Of a DNA stretch of 64,000 nucleotides, positions 37,175 to 50,700 are shown piece after piece. Numbering within the stretch: position 1 is the stretch's first letter; each line of letters opens with the position of its first letter. Made by a program: the position numbers and the translations under genes. The notes below the pieces were generated by a model. The model did not search any database and was not told the DNA's origin. It was given only the letters and a program-made list of their open reading frames with translations. Source of the DNA: Danio rerio (taxonomy: Eukaryota > Chordata > Actinopteri > Cypriniformes > Danionidae); contig NC_133182.1 in assembly GCF_049306965.1 (NCBI RefSeq), positions 73,131,001 through 73,195,000 of the forward strand, read 5' to 3'.

Positions 37175-37994
37175 ATTTAGGATAACTTTAAATAAAACTA
37201 CGGTAAGAGACTTTGATATGTACGACACATAATAGACACATGATATTATCAGACCTTTGAGTTTAAGTTCAATAAAAATACAAATGTATTTAAACATTTA
37301 TTTGAGACAATCATATTGGACCAACTCAACTGCATTTAATTGTGTAAATTTTTTTTTAAGTTGGTGCTACACAAATTTTCTTAAATCTTGTCCTCAATTT
37401 AATTGAGTTCATTCAATTATTTAATTTTTTTTTTTTGAGTGTGTGTGAGTTCAGTTTTCACAAATTAGTTGAGTTTTGTTGAGTTCAGTGTGGTTTAATT
37501 TTTTAATGCTGAAAGTCTAAACATTGACGAGCAAATCCATCGATGCGCAGCTCTACAAGTCTCAACCCAAGCAAGTCAGTGGCATACTTCACCAATTGAC
37601 AAAAGAAACCTCAACAGAAACCAGGCTCAGTTGGGCACGACCATTTCTTCTCTGGCCAAAACTTCTTGTGCAGAGCTGCAGTCTAGGCGCTGGAGACGCT
37701 AATAAAAGTTAATAGTTTTAACTTCTGTGGCATTTTCTAGGAATGTCACATGGTTCAATCTTGCTTGCAGGCATTCGGTGAATAGATATTGAGCAGATTT
37801 GTTACAAACTTCTGTATGTTTGTGCTGGAAGTAAAACTCAAATTACTGACGATTCATTTTAGGCTGTTCTTCAATTGAGAGACAAATAACTCTTATCATT
37901 TGTTTTAGAATAACTGTTTGCAAACCATTTATATAGGCTGAATTTATACAAACGAAGTTAAATATTATGCAATTTATTAGATTGTTGAAATTCA

Positions 37995-38347
37995 GCCCAT
38001 ATCAATTCACATTCCTTCGGTTTAGTCTTTTTATTCTTCAGGGGTTGCCACAGTGGAATGAACTGCCAACTTATCCAGCATATGTTTTACACAACGGATG
38101 CCCTTCCAGCTGCAACCCGGTACTGGGAAACACCCATACACTATGGCCAGTTTGGTTTATTCAATTCACCTATAGCACAAGTGTTTGGACTTTGGGGGAA
38201 ACCGGAGCACCTGAAGGAAATCCATGCCAACACTGGGAGAACATGCAAACTCCACACATAAATGCCAAACTGGCCCAACCAGGACTTAAACCAGCGACCT
38301 TCTTGCTGTGATGCAACAGTGCTAACCACTGAGACACCATGTCATCC
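37995..38347 (-). mobile_element. DANA SINE
   Basis: Reverse copy from TCCTTCGGTTTAGTC through TGGACTTTGGGGGAAACCGG to GTGCTAACCACTGAGACACC. Confidence 0.8.
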
Positions 38348-39619
<1,272 letters not shown>

Positions 39620-39699
39620 GTGATTAAACTTCTAAACTGATTAAATTACGATTGCACTTGCAGACTGAAATTTTCATTTTCATTATGCCTCCCCTATTT

Positions 39700-42625
39700 C
39701 AGTTATTTTACATTAAAGGCAAGGAATAGAAACATTTATGTGCAGTGAAATTGCAGGAACATGACAATAATGCTTTGAGACAATAACATGACAATAAGAA
39801 ACTTTCAGATGGCACCTAGATTTTTTTTACTAATCTGAACTACTAATAAATAGAGGGCTACAAAATGGCTTAATATGCTTTCAAATAGACATATTTTGAC
39901 CTTTGTTATGTAAGGCTATGTGACTCTTTATTCATATGCTGCTTCATTTAAATTGTTCATAAAAGAAGAAAAAAAAACATTTGAAATCAGTGCTTAAATG
40001 AGAGTAAGATATAATAGATGAATCAAACTTCAAAGTGTAAAAACAGCGCATAGGCCAGAAACCACATTAAAAAAAACTCAAAATACAAAAAGTTATAAGA
40101 GATAAAAAAAACGGAGGGAAAAAAAAAAGTTTTCTAAAATTATGAAATTATTTTAATAATTTTTTTAAAATTATTTTTCTCAGCCCCCCATGTTGGCTTC
40201 TGTTATTTCTGGTGGGTTCAGGTGGTTCGAAAGACCACCTGACAAAGGTCCAGAATGAGCTCATGTGTCCTATTTTGATAAATTGTGAAAATAACCCATC
40301 AAAACAAGACTTAACGACTAAGAGGATAGGAGGAATCCTCTGTTGGCTGTCGTGACGTCAGCTTATCAGTTTTGGTCAATGCAAAAAATTACTTTTCATA
40401 AGTTCTACATCTGCAAGACAACATCTAATGAAGTGAAGTGATGTTCTAAATCTCACACCTTACTCTTGAAACTAAAAAATGACCAGTAAAAAAGGTGTAA
40501 AGCACCAAAAGTGGCCCATATTAAAATTTAGATTTTTATTAATTTAGCTATTGTTATCCATGACATTTGAAATGTACTTTTTACAAAAGAGGCTAGAGAA
40601 ATAGTCAAACTCTACAAATTCTAAAAAAAGAAAAAAAATAAGCCAATTTTGAGAGCCAATTTTGTTATTTGCCTAATAAATGACAATAGACTACAGTTTT
40701 ACATTTAAAACTTTAACAGAGTCCTGTACATTTTTATTATTGAATAATGATTTTTTTGTATTTGAAATGTATTCTTTATTCTAAATTTTTGGAAATATTT
40801 TTTATACTTCAAAAGTTGTGGTTATGACAATCTGATTAGCTAATCCAGCTAAAATTAGTGCTTAAATTGTCACTAAGTTGCAGAATTTAAATCTCATAAT
40901 TAAGTAGAACATGAGGCAAATAACTGCTAAAAGGTCTTTTTAAGATAAAAGAACCACTCATTTTACCAGGATGGCTACGTGCCTCTTAAAAAACTGCTCT
41001 GTGCCATACAAGTGAAATTGCAGGACCTTTTTTAAATTTTAAAGGAAAAATCAGACGCACTAAATGAAGCCTCAGCTTGTTTCTAGAGGGCTACAAAAAG
41101 GATTTAAAGTATTTTAAATATAATAAAATATATACACACAAATTTTGACCTTTGTAATGAAACACTCTTTACCCTGATGTTGCCCTTTTAAAATTAATAT
41201 TCAAACATTTTAAATGAATGCTTGAATATGTTTAAGAATATATCTAAAATCTAAATATGTGAAGTATTAATTCTGAATTTAAGCAGCATGGCTATGTTTG
41301 GAATCACACCCAATAGACTAAAACTAGGAATATCCATACGCAGGTCATGATTTTTTAAACATTGCAAACCTGGATTAACATCTAAGATTATCCTTAAACA
41401 TCATTTGTTCGTAAATGCAATCCATACCTATTCCCCATCCATAAACCCAACCATAACTGTTAACTATTCCCAAAATCACAGGGGAATAATAGATGGATCA
41501 CAATCAAGTAGAAGTGAATGAACCGAACCTTAAACCACACATAAATGGTAAACATATTCCTTAATTCCGATTTGAATGTTGTTGCAGGATCAACATAGAT
41601 GTTAAATCCAGGAACATGTCCTACTAGGTGAAATCAGGATGGCGATATATCTTGTACCGTTGGTGAATACATTTCTAACTTCTCTCTCACACACACACAC
41701 ACGATTTATTGCCACCTTGTGGCCAGTTTTACAATAGTTACTCCTTTTCAGTGTAGTACTGCATTCTGACATTGTAGATCAAGATTGGCATTAAAGGTTT
41801 CAGTATTAACCGTATTAGTCAGGCCATTTCAATTAAAATTCAATGTAGTTTAACAGGAGTTACTTGGATTAAACAAAACAAAACTTAATGAAAACGTGTT
41901 GCTTGGACAATTTAGTAGCAGAGATATAAGCCAAGGTAACATTTACTTAAAAGGCTCATTCTAGAAGAAAATTTCAAAGACACTGATTTTTTTTTAAATT
42001 ATTTTTTTTTTTTTATCTGAACTCTTTATATAGCCCCAGCTCATTTCTACTACAAAAATGGCAAAACTTTCAAATGCATACATATTTTGACTTATGTGAT
42101 ATGAATTAATGTAACAGTTTATGCAGATGTTCTGTTTAATAAAGTATTTAAACACTTAAAATTAAATGTTTTAACGCAAGTGAGGTCTACGTGTCAACTA
42201 TTAGCTCTGAAAAAAATCTTATAACAGCATGATTGTTTGAATCATACCCAAGGAACTAAAACAACGAATCTATACATTTTTGTAGCATTGATTAATAAAG
42301 AAGAAATGTCCAAGTAGTTTATACAGGGACCATTTTTTAAAAAAAAATTATCGTAAAAATCTTATGGCCAATTTTGAAAGGGTTGTCACTTTTCTCAATT
42401 TAAAATCTTTTACTGATATTGTAGCAGCTCGATTTGTTTGGCTGTTTATGTAATAAAACTTAGTTTACCAGATGTTACTTAAGATTAAATAGAACTCAAT
42501 GGAAATACGTTGCTTGGACATTTTAGTTGAGGAGCGAAGATAAAGCAACAAACAGTTAACAAAAACAGTAGCCTACTGCATCAAGAAACCAGGGACATTT
42601 ATTCATTTAAAATGACAAGAAAAAA
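39700..42625. repeat. Old tandem duplications in AT-rich DNA
   Basis: A segment with a GGGCTACAAAA/ACTACAAAAATGG core, then CATATTTTGAC.T.TGT, recurs at about 39850, 41085 and 42048. A CAGCATG...GAATCA.ACCCAA..A.ACTAAAAC block recurs at 41284 and 42227, and a GTTGCTTGGACA block at 41899 and 42511. No frames of interest inside. Confidence 0.5.
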
Positions 42626-42789
42626 ACTGAATGTGCTACAAATACCATTTAAAAAAAGAAAAAAAAAAGTGATCTTTATTCTGTGAACACATGTGAAATT
42701 CAGAGGTAAATTGTGAATTGCTGGACAGTAAAGACTTGTGTGTGTATATTAAAAAAAAAAAAAAAGGCACCAACATGAACCCATACTCT

Positions 42790-42865
42790 GAGAACCTCTT
42801 GGAGGAATGAACAAACATAAGGGTTCACACTGGAGAGAAGCCTTACACTGCCTTATTAAAAACAG
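42790..42865 (+). pseudogene. C2H2 zinc-finger trace
   Basis: One frame reads RVHTGEKPYT at 42820-42849, the linker (HTGEKPY) between C2H2 fingers. No intact finger flanks it: expected Cys pairs are absent. It is likely the remains of a zinc-finger gene at the edge of the duplicated AT-rich block. Confidence 0.45.
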
Positions 42866-43456
42866 CAACTTAAGGAAAGTTGCACTGCCAAAACAAAACC
42901 CTTGTGGATAGAGTTGAGGGGTCTGGCTGCAGACTCTATGCAGTGCAATCGGAGCTGCATAAAATGCTTTAATGCGATCACCTAACCCCACCCCTAACCC
43001 TACCAGTCACAGTGAAGTCCCTCACTCCATTGAGTGTATCGAGTCTGACATTGTATCGCAGAGTGCTGCAGTCTCAGCTTGCATCATAAAAGCTGCATCC
43101 AGATACTATTAAAGTTGCCAGGATAAAACCTGTAGTGAACAAAAGGGATCTATAAAACGGTTTTAGCGGTGACAGCAGGTGGATAGATTTCCACCAGTGC
43201 AGGTGTTGAGCTGGTTCAGTCAGAGGCTCATTGCAATGGTCTTTCATGATGGCCTGCAGGTCTTTATCCAGAGGTTAAAGCAGCACAACCTTTTTGAGCA
43301 GATCCTCCCTCAAAGTGGAGTCTTCATGAACTACAAGTACATAAAAACATGTTGCATATTGACTATTCTACTTCATGGAAAACATCATGAACAATGAACT
43401 ACCATGCAAGTAACTTCTAAGGTTAACACGGCCATTTTATCGAATGCATTAAGCAG

Positions 43457-43460
<4 letters not shown>
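42866..43460. other. Intergenic, nothing recognised
   Basis: Contains a 72-codon frame (43179-43397) without a known domain. Confidence 0.4.

Positions 43461-43510
<50 letters not shown>
43461..43510. repeat. Poly-A run of about 50
   Basis: Homopolymer A, possibly a retroposition tail or slippage product; a shorter A run lies at 43982-44000. Confidence 0.9.
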
Positions 43511-43512
<2 letters not shown>

Positions 43513-43553
43513 CTCACAATTACTACTCACGGTTTTGTACCATGTGATGAAAT

Positions 43554-43744
43554 AAGGGGTGCCTGGTCCTGGTGGGGGCCAGTGTCCTACATGGTTCAGC
43601 TCGAATTTCCCCTTTAACAGACCTGTCTGGAAGTTTCTAGTATACCTAAAGAGAGCTTGATTAGCTTGTTCAGGTGTGTCTAGTTGAGGTTGGTGCTAGC
43701 CCTGCAGGACACTGGCCATCCAGGGCCAAGTTTGGGCACCCCTG
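43554..43744. mobile_element. hAT-like MITE
   Basis: Left AAGGGGTGCCTGGTCCTGG, right CAAGTTTGGGCACCCCTG; flanks do not show a clear duplication. Confidence 0.55.
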
Positions 43745-44214
43745 GTGTAAAAATCAAGAAAGGAATCAATTTAGGAATAGCAGATCTTACTAGCTACCAT
43801 TACCAGTTCATACAAACTACTTAAAATAACAAAGCTGTATTAACCAGCAAGTAAATGAATGGGCAATAATTAAAAAGGCAGGGAAAGAGAAAAATACAAT
43901 TGGGTAAACATACTTATGACCTAAATGAAATGTAGTCACTTAAACCTGTTTGAGCATCACTGAACAGAAGTTACTTTGAATAAAAAAAAAAAAAAAAAAA
44001 CACCCTAGCATAATTAACTCGTTACCCAACTTCATTAAAAATAACCGTTCAACAAAAACTCAAGGTTTGAAACTTGAGGGTGCATAAATACATTTTTTGG
44101 GGGCTGAACCAGGCCTTTAAATCATTCAACTAGCTTAAATTGAGCAGATTTTCTCATAAAGATAAATTCACTCACCTGCGGTCACATTAAAGTCAATCCA
44201 TCTTCAACCAGAAC

Positions 44215-44400
44215 GGTGGCCAAATCATGGAGGTCATCTAACTTAGTTCTCAAAAGAACCCAGACTTATCTGCTCCAACATCTTCAGGTGTATCCCAAGG
44301 AGAGCTCAGTCCCTCCAATGTGGACTTTCCTCCTGGTAGGACAATCCCAGAACACCTCCACACACAGTTATCCAAAAACAGATGCCCAAGCCATATTAAC
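44215..44400 (-). mobile_element. Possible LINE 3' fragment
   Basis: Read in reverse, GAGGTGTTCTGGGATTGTCC then TACCAGGAGGAAAG and TGGAGGGACT resemble the 3' coding end of a fish non-LTR retrotransposon. The plus-strand frame at 44216-44527 is probably incidental. Confidence 0.35.
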
Positions 44401-44722
44401 AGTCATATTTCAGTGTGGAGGAACATCGTCTTTACTCCAAACAGCTTCCAGGTCACACAGCAGTTTTTCATATAGAGTACAAAGATTGACCGGTAAATCA
44501 AAAGTATTTCCTTTCAGCTCTCGTTGACCTTTACTAAAACATATCTGCTAACTTCCATTCGTCCACATGTGTAACTGCCCAAACCGAGCATGCTTCATAT
44601 GGGGTTTCCTAATGAGCCCGTTGCAGCTGAAGGCAATACCATTTCCCTGGACAGATATCAGTGGAGTACACATGGCACTCGTTGCTAGCTGATTAGATAT
44701 GCAAATGACGGGGAGCTGCTCT

Positions 44723-45807
44723 CAGCACTCTGTAGAAGTCATTAGCAAATGTTTTATTCAGCGAAGACTTTGTTGAGTAGTTAGCTCAGACATTGAACAT
44801 TTGAGAATAATAATAAAAGTTCAAGTCAATTCAAGTTTATTTCTAGCTCTTTTCTAATGGGACTGTGCGTTTAATAATAGACTGTAGTGCTTTGTGTCCC
44901 CATTAGTAATCACTAAATGGAACCACTAAAAGTGAATTGTATAGTTTACTTGCTACTGCATTTATTTATTTATTTTTGTTATTCGAAGTTGTGCTTGTTA
45001 AGACTATTCCCTCATAGCAAAATATTTCTGGCCCATACAATCAGCTTTTGCCTGGCCCACATGCAGTGAATTACTGTACATGACTGGACCAAGTCTGGCT
45101 TTCAGACAAGGGCCAAACATGAACCAGGCTGGAAACCAGACTGGAAATGGCCAAAACCCCTCTACAACCAGGCTGGTCGACCAGCTAAAACCAGCCAACC
45201 GGTCTAGGCTGGTTTAAGCAGGATTTTTCAGCAGGGTAATCCAGCACTCTGCAGAAGTCATACGCAAATATGTCTTATTCAGTTAAGACTTTGTTGAACA
45301 GTTAAGCATAGAGATGAGGCATTTGAGAATGATAAAGTAAGTGAATACCTTAACAACAGCTGCTTTGTTTTTAGCATTTTAGCGGCTACAGAGTAGAAAC
45401 ATAGCTAACATAATTCTCAAATCATCATATCTGTGTCCTAAAGTTACTTTGAACCACCTGTACTACACACTAAAATGACATGCTTGTTCAAAGTACTTAT
45501 TTAAAATGAGTCAAAACAACACAATTTCTAAGTTTTTTTTGGGACAACTTAATTGTTTTAATCCAGCACTCTGTTGAAGTCATTAGCAAACTTTATCAGT
45601 TAGTCTTTGTTGAATAGTTAGCTCAGAGATGAAGCTTTTGAGAATGATGAAGTGAGGAAATACCTTAAAACTAGCCATTATACAACAGCTGCTTTGCTTT
45701 TAGTATTAAGCGTACAGAGTAACCGTAGAAAAAATAACTCACATCAAGGTTTATCACTCACATCAAGGTTTTATCATTTCTGGCTGTGTCCTAAAGTTAC
45801 TTTATAG
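44723..45807. repeat. Tandem triplication upstream of cyb5b
   Basis: Three copies open with CCAGCACTCTG..GAAGTCAT (44723, 45241, 45563) and continue AAGACTTTGTTGA.TAGTTA. Copies 2 and 3 share the whole length to TGTGTCCTAAAGTTACTTT (45431, 45785). Copy 1 is short, and a foldback fragment sits between 1 and 2. Confidence 0.7.
45048..45236. mobile_element. Foldback and GGCCCA repeat fragment
   Basis: TTGCCTGGCCCACATGCAGT joined to CCAGGCTGGAAACCAG and ending CAGGATTTTTCAGCAGGG; repeats the junction seen at 31813. Confidence 0.55.
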
Positions 45808-45924
<117 letters not shown>

Positions 45925-46339
45925 ATTTCATCAACAAGTAATCATTTAAATTGATTTGTTTCGGAACAACATGTGGAACCCACATTAAAGATTATATTTT
46001 CAATCATTTTTAAATCAATCAATTTTAAATCAATTATTACACACTGTATGATTAATAATACAACAACCCCCTCAATTAAAAAAATAACAAGGTATTTGGG
46101 ACTTTTCAGTATTAAGGACTTTTGGGGTTGCGTAACGTGACGTGCGTAATATAACCTGCGTGGCATTTGGTGGTCTCGTGATGCTCTGCTGTTGATTCTA
46201 ATTGGCTACTACTGGCCGTGTGGCAAGTGATCTGAGCGCTGATTGGCTGGTGCGCTTCAAGCGAATGGAAAGGGTCATTTCTCGTGACTAATGGTGAAAT
46301 GGTGTGCCGGCTAAACAAGAGCTGAGCTGAGCAGTTTTG

Positions 46340-46437
46340 GGTGTCATAAAAAAACGTCTATAAGCAACAAACAGACAAACCTACACACTGGTTTTCCGCA
46401 TAACTGCAGCAGAGAAAGCGAGCGACACGGAGTGAAA
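46340..46437 (+). promoter_or_regulatory. cyb5b: Probable cyb5b core promoter and 5' UTR
   Basis: The region before the start codon is more GC-rich than its surroundings. It contains a CTATAAG box near 46359 about 78 bases before the ATG, which could set a start site around 46385-46395. CpG dinucleotides occur near the start codon (for example AAGCGAGCGACACGG). Inference only. Confidence 0.4.
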
Positions 46438-46620
46438 ATGGGGGAAGAGACTGGGAGCTCAGTGGGCAGAGAGAACCAGAACACGAAGAATGAAAGCACG
46501 CAAGAGGATAGCGGTGTAAAATATTATACACGCAAGGAGGTTCAAGTGCATAACATGGGCAAAGACACGTGGCTCATCATTCACGATAAAGTTTACGATA
46601 TCACAAGTTTCATGGAGGAG
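46438..46620 (+). CDS. cyb5b: Cytochrome b5 type B, exon 1
   Basis: First coding exon of the outer-mitochondrial-membrane cytochrome b5, a haem protein that passes electrons from NADH-cytochrome b5 reductase to acceptors such as desaturases and the amidoxime-reducing (mARC) system. The start is the ATG at 46438; a frame reported from 46432 begins with GTG and is not used. It encodes 61 residues: an acidic, hydrophilic N-terminal extension of about 28 residues typical of the B isoform, then the start of the haem-binding fold ([21 protein letters not shown]). It ends in phase 0 at a GTAAGAG donor. The five exons together give 153 residues, close to human CYB5B at about 150. Identity rests on the fold plus the isoform-specific C-terminus in the last exon. 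Confidence 0.95.
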
Positions 46621-47498
46621 GTAAGAGAGAGTTGGAGTTTCATTATGGTCTTCAACATCAGCTGTTTTACAGTACAGCAGTAAAACCTGCATTATTTTAC
46701 ATAGCTGGTATTTATATCGTTATATGTTACGTACTGGCTTATATTAGTTACTAATTTACAGATGGATCGTTTCTAGTTGCACAATCGAGGCTGCTGTCAA
46801 GCTCAGCAAAGTTCCTTTGGCCCTATCTGTGAGTTAATAACTGAAGATTCTTTGAAGCAAACAGCACTGAATTATTTATCTAAATAACATTAATTGTACG
46901 CATTTACTATCAAAACATATAGGAAGACACTGAATGGTTGTGTGTTAGCCATTTAGCTGCCCGGCTAGCCTGTGCACGTTGAGCTGTCACATAAACGATT
47001 CCAGTTCTCACCGACTGGTGTTATAAGTTTTACATTTATTTACTTGCAATATTATTTTGAGGATCTTCTATAGCCTAGATTTGATTAATATTGTAATTTT
47101 TGTATGACATAATTATTATGATGTCGTGTGAAACCGAGCGCGTCGGGAATCGAATCTTTATTATGAATCACCAGGACGAGTCTGCCTCCAGTGATTCTTT
47201 TAGTTATTTGAGAAAGTCATATTTGATGTTTTATTAAATACTTTTGCTCAAAACATCTATTATAAATTATTTTAAATAATACCTCTCTTATAAAATAAAT
47301 ATGACTACAAAAAACTATACAATTTTGTTTCATGACCACAGTTGATATTGATTTATTATAAGTAGAATATAACACAGTAACTGCTCTTATTTTTCTCAAG
47401 TTGTGTATGACTATTACTTAAATAATAATTATCATTTTTCAATACTTTTATATAAAATAGTTCTCAGCAAAGTCCCTTAAATGTATTATTCATTATAT

Positions 47499-47851
47499 TT
47501 TATTTATTCATTTTCTTTTTAGCTTAGTACCTTTATTAACAGGGGTCGCCACAGCGGAATAAACCTCCAACTTATCCATCATGTTTTACTCGGTGGATGC
47601 CCTTCCAGCAACACTGGAAAACACCCATACACTCTTGCATTAACACACACACTCTACAGCCAATTTAGCTTACCCAATTCACCCATAGCACATGTGTTTG
47701 AACTGTGGGGTAAACCAGAGCACCTGGAGGAACCCCACGCGAACACAGGGAGAACATGCAAACTCCATACAGAAGTGCCAGCTGACCCAGCCATGGCTCG
47801 AACCAGCGGAAGTCTTGCTGTCAGGCAATTGTGTTACCCACTGTGATGCCT
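47499..47851 (-). mobile_element. DANA SINE in cyb5b intron 1
   Basis: Reverse copy from TTTCTTTTTAGCTTAGTACC to TGTTACCCACTGTGATGCC, followed directly by an AT microsatellite. Confidence 0.8.
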
Positions 47852-47859
47852 ATAATGAT

Positions 47860-47862
<3 letters not shown>

Positions 47863-47922
<60 letters not shown>
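47863..47922. repeat. AT microsatellite
   Basis: About 60 bases of AT. Confidence 0.95.
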
Positions 47923-47924
<2 letters not shown>

Positions 47925-47967
47925 TAAAAAAGATTAGCTGAAAGAGGCTAGTAATTTTGAAAAGAGA

Positions 47968-47986
47968 GGCTAATAATTCTGACTTC

Positions 47987-48062
<76 letters not shown>

Positions 48063-48081
48063 GAAGTCAGAATTATTAGCC
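47968..48081. repeat. Two CAGTTGAAGTC transposon ends facing each other across AT repeats
   Basis: GGCTAATAATTCTGACTTCA then ACT (47968-47990), 68 bases of AT, then AGTTGAAGTCAGAATTATTA then GCC (48059-48081): a perfect inverted repeat able to form a hairpin. Confidence 0.8.
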
Positions 48082-48297
48082 ATTCAATTACAAGAAAACA
48101 TGGTTTTGGCTTGGCCACGGTCCGGTGCAGCCTTCGCTTACCCGCACACCTTTCAAAAAACATTAAACTACACGTCACGATGACACACAGCACAAGCTAA
48201 TCACAGATAATAGATGGTGTGTGTTTTTACTTTTATTTTTACAATTATTTTTAAATCAAGTAATGCACCCCTCATTCAAAAATCTCTTGCTTGTAAT

Positions 48298-48588
48298 TAG
48301 GCATGGGACGATAACCGCTTTCACAGTATATCGTGATTTGGAAAAGTCAAGGTTTTTAAACTGCCAGTTTTTGTCTGTTATACCGTTCCTACGGTATATG
48401 TAAGAATTTTACATTTTTATTTTTAGTTTATAGTTTTTTAGGATAACAGTATCTCCAGTTGGAAAGATGTCCAAAGATGCCATTTTACATTGTAAAGAAT
48501 GTTTTAGAGCAGTAATCACAACCGTGAAACTGTGATATTTTTATCAAAGGTTATCATACTGTCAAAATCGTATGCCGGCCCATGCCTA
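48298..48588. mobile_element. Short hAT-like element
   Basis: Ends TAGGCATGGGACGATAACC and GCCGGCCCATGCCTA; flanks CTTGTAAT and GTTGTAAT match 7 of 8. Internal imperfect palindrome. A partial relative is at 62834. Confidence 0.75.
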
Positions 48589-49176
48589 GTTGTAATATGT
48601 GAGCATATTTACTGTACAAATCTTGTCAGCAAATTATAAGGGCAAAATATAAAGTAAACAAGTTTAAATAATCGTTCATTAATCGTAATCCAATAAAAAT
48701 GTTCAATTATACAAGATTTTCATTTGAATCCAAATCTCCCAGCGCTAGTTTTGCCAGCTTGGTGCAAATATTTTAGTATTTATTTATTAGATAGAACCTA
48801 TGATCCACTTTATTTTCCACACAAGACACTCTTTTTAAAAATCCCTAGAGCAAAATTTGTTTGAAATACTTCTGGAACGAAGCCCATGAGTAGGCGAGTT
48901 GCACTCAAGAACCGGTTTTTGAACCTCAAATCTTGATGTTGCATGACAGAATTACATTAGTTTTTTTTCCGCTTGTCACTGAAACACCTTCCTGGAAATT
49001 GTAATACTTTCAGTTAATTTATAGAGCACAACTAAAGCACTGTACAGGTCTAAATGAGATAAAAAAAAACACTAATAGCAGTAAAACAGTTAAAACACAA
49101 CACTCGGATAAAGTGGAGGTCAATCCAATATAGTGTGGGAGTTTGTTCCACAGAGTAGGGCCATCCGACCACAAAG

Positions 49177-49712
49177 TAGGGCTGCACAATGAATAATTCA
49201 GCATTGATATTGCAATGTGATCACTCGCAATAGTCACATTACAAATATGTGCAATATTAAGTCTGGATTAGAATTTATAATTGTGCAAGAGTTTTTTTTT
49301 TGAGGCCTGTGACTGTGTGATGCTTTTAAAAGCATTCAGGCATATAAAAATGTACCATTTGTAACTTTGAAAAATGAACCATGATCAATGTTATTAAACT
49401 GTTTATAAAATAAAGACTATGTAGTGTTATTTTACATTTGATTATTCAAGTACTGTATATCTAAATACTTTACAACTCTTCGGAAAACAATGAAATGTTG
49501 TTTTATTTATTTTGTATATTTTTCTTTATTGAATTTATCTATGCTTGTAGATTGTTTATTTTATGCAGTCCCCTACAGAATCATTACAATCAATCTAAAA
49601 AGATAAATTCTAGTCATTTGACTTATCTAGTGAAATTGTATTCATATTGCAATATTTTATTGCAGATTAAAAAATATCACAAAGTTAAATGTTTTCAATA
49701 TTGTGCAGGTAT
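49177..49712. mobile_element. Possible hAT-like element
   Basis: Left TAGGGCTGCACAATGAATAA is a familiar hAT terminus; the right end (CAATATTGTGCAGG) is only a partial partner and no duplication was confirmed. Confidence 0.35.
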
Positions 49713-49814
49713 TGAAGAAGATGTTTAGCTTTGGATTTAAAAGGCCAGTTCAAACTGCACAGACAAACACCAACAAACAAGTTGGCTGATGTATTTAGAA
49801 TGTTCAATCTGCTC

Positions 49815-49906
49815 AGACCATCCACGTTCCACAGATGAGCCATTTCAGTGTTATGAATGTGACATTTGCAGTAAAAATTTGAAACATAAATTCACGGAAA
49901 GGTAAG
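49815..49906 (+). pseudogene. Zinc-finger-like exon relic with splice donor
   Basis: One frame reads EPFQCYECDICSKNLKHKFTER, resembling the start of a C2H2 finger (C-x2-C then Lys/Phe pattern), and is followed at once by a GGTAAGT donor. No second half of the finger or neighbouring exon was found. May be an inserted gene fragment in cyb5b intron 1. Confidence 0.35.
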
Positions 49907-50401
49907 TATATGCTAACATTATGTTGGAACATTTCCCCATAACTCAGTGGTTTGTTGTTTTGGATCAGAAAAATGTCAGTCTATAAACTTCTTGTAGAAA
50001 ATAAACATGCAAACAAAAAGTCTGCGAGTTAACAGTATTCAATATACTTCATAGAAATTCTGTGAATTAAACCACACAATACAACAAAAACAATGCTAAT
50101 GAAAAAGATAAGAGTCGACTCTCTATAGAACAAACATCATTGATTTTATTTTACATTTTTGCATTTAAAAAAAGCTTTGTTATTGATGTGACCGATGTGA
50201 AATTACTGTAAAATACTTGTTTATAAAAAATAATGTAGAAGCGGTTTTGCTATTTAAGTGAAAACTAAATCATTTTTAATGGCAAGGTTGACATTTGCAT
50301 GGAATTGCTGAAATGCAGATTGAATTCAGATTTAGTCAGTATAAACAAACCTGGAATGATGACAACATACGCCGACAGAGGTAACAAATGTCCTGCGACC
50401 C

Positions 50402-50700
50402 TAGACCTGTCACAGTAATCAATATATCGACTTATTGTACAACACATGACCTCATTCATTTTTGGTGACGAAATAAATATCACCCTTGCATAAAACCCCA
50501 ATTCTATCAACATTTTAGCTGATTGTGCAACATCTCAATCTCCATTGAAGGTGTCAGTATGTTTCTGCTGGGCCTTAAAAAGTCTTGATGTCTTAAATCT
50601 CATAATCCAAATTTTAGGCCTTCAAAAGTCTTACATGCTTAATAAATGCATTTTGGTGCAATATATCGTACAACAAAAAATAGATATCGTGACAGACCTA
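50402..50700. mobile_element. Short hAT-like element with perfect 8 bp duplication
   Basis: Left TAGACCTGTCACAGTAATCA, right GATATCGTGACAGACCTA, flanked by TGCGACCC at 50394-50401 and 50701-50708. 299 bases. Confidence 0.8.

Noticed and set aside
44216-44527. 103-codon plus-strand frame
   Set aside because: Lies opposite a probable LINE fragment; no domain.
46432-46437. Earlier GTG start for cyb5b
   Set aside because: Two codons upstream of a normal ATG; the ATG at 46438 is the expected eukaryotic start.
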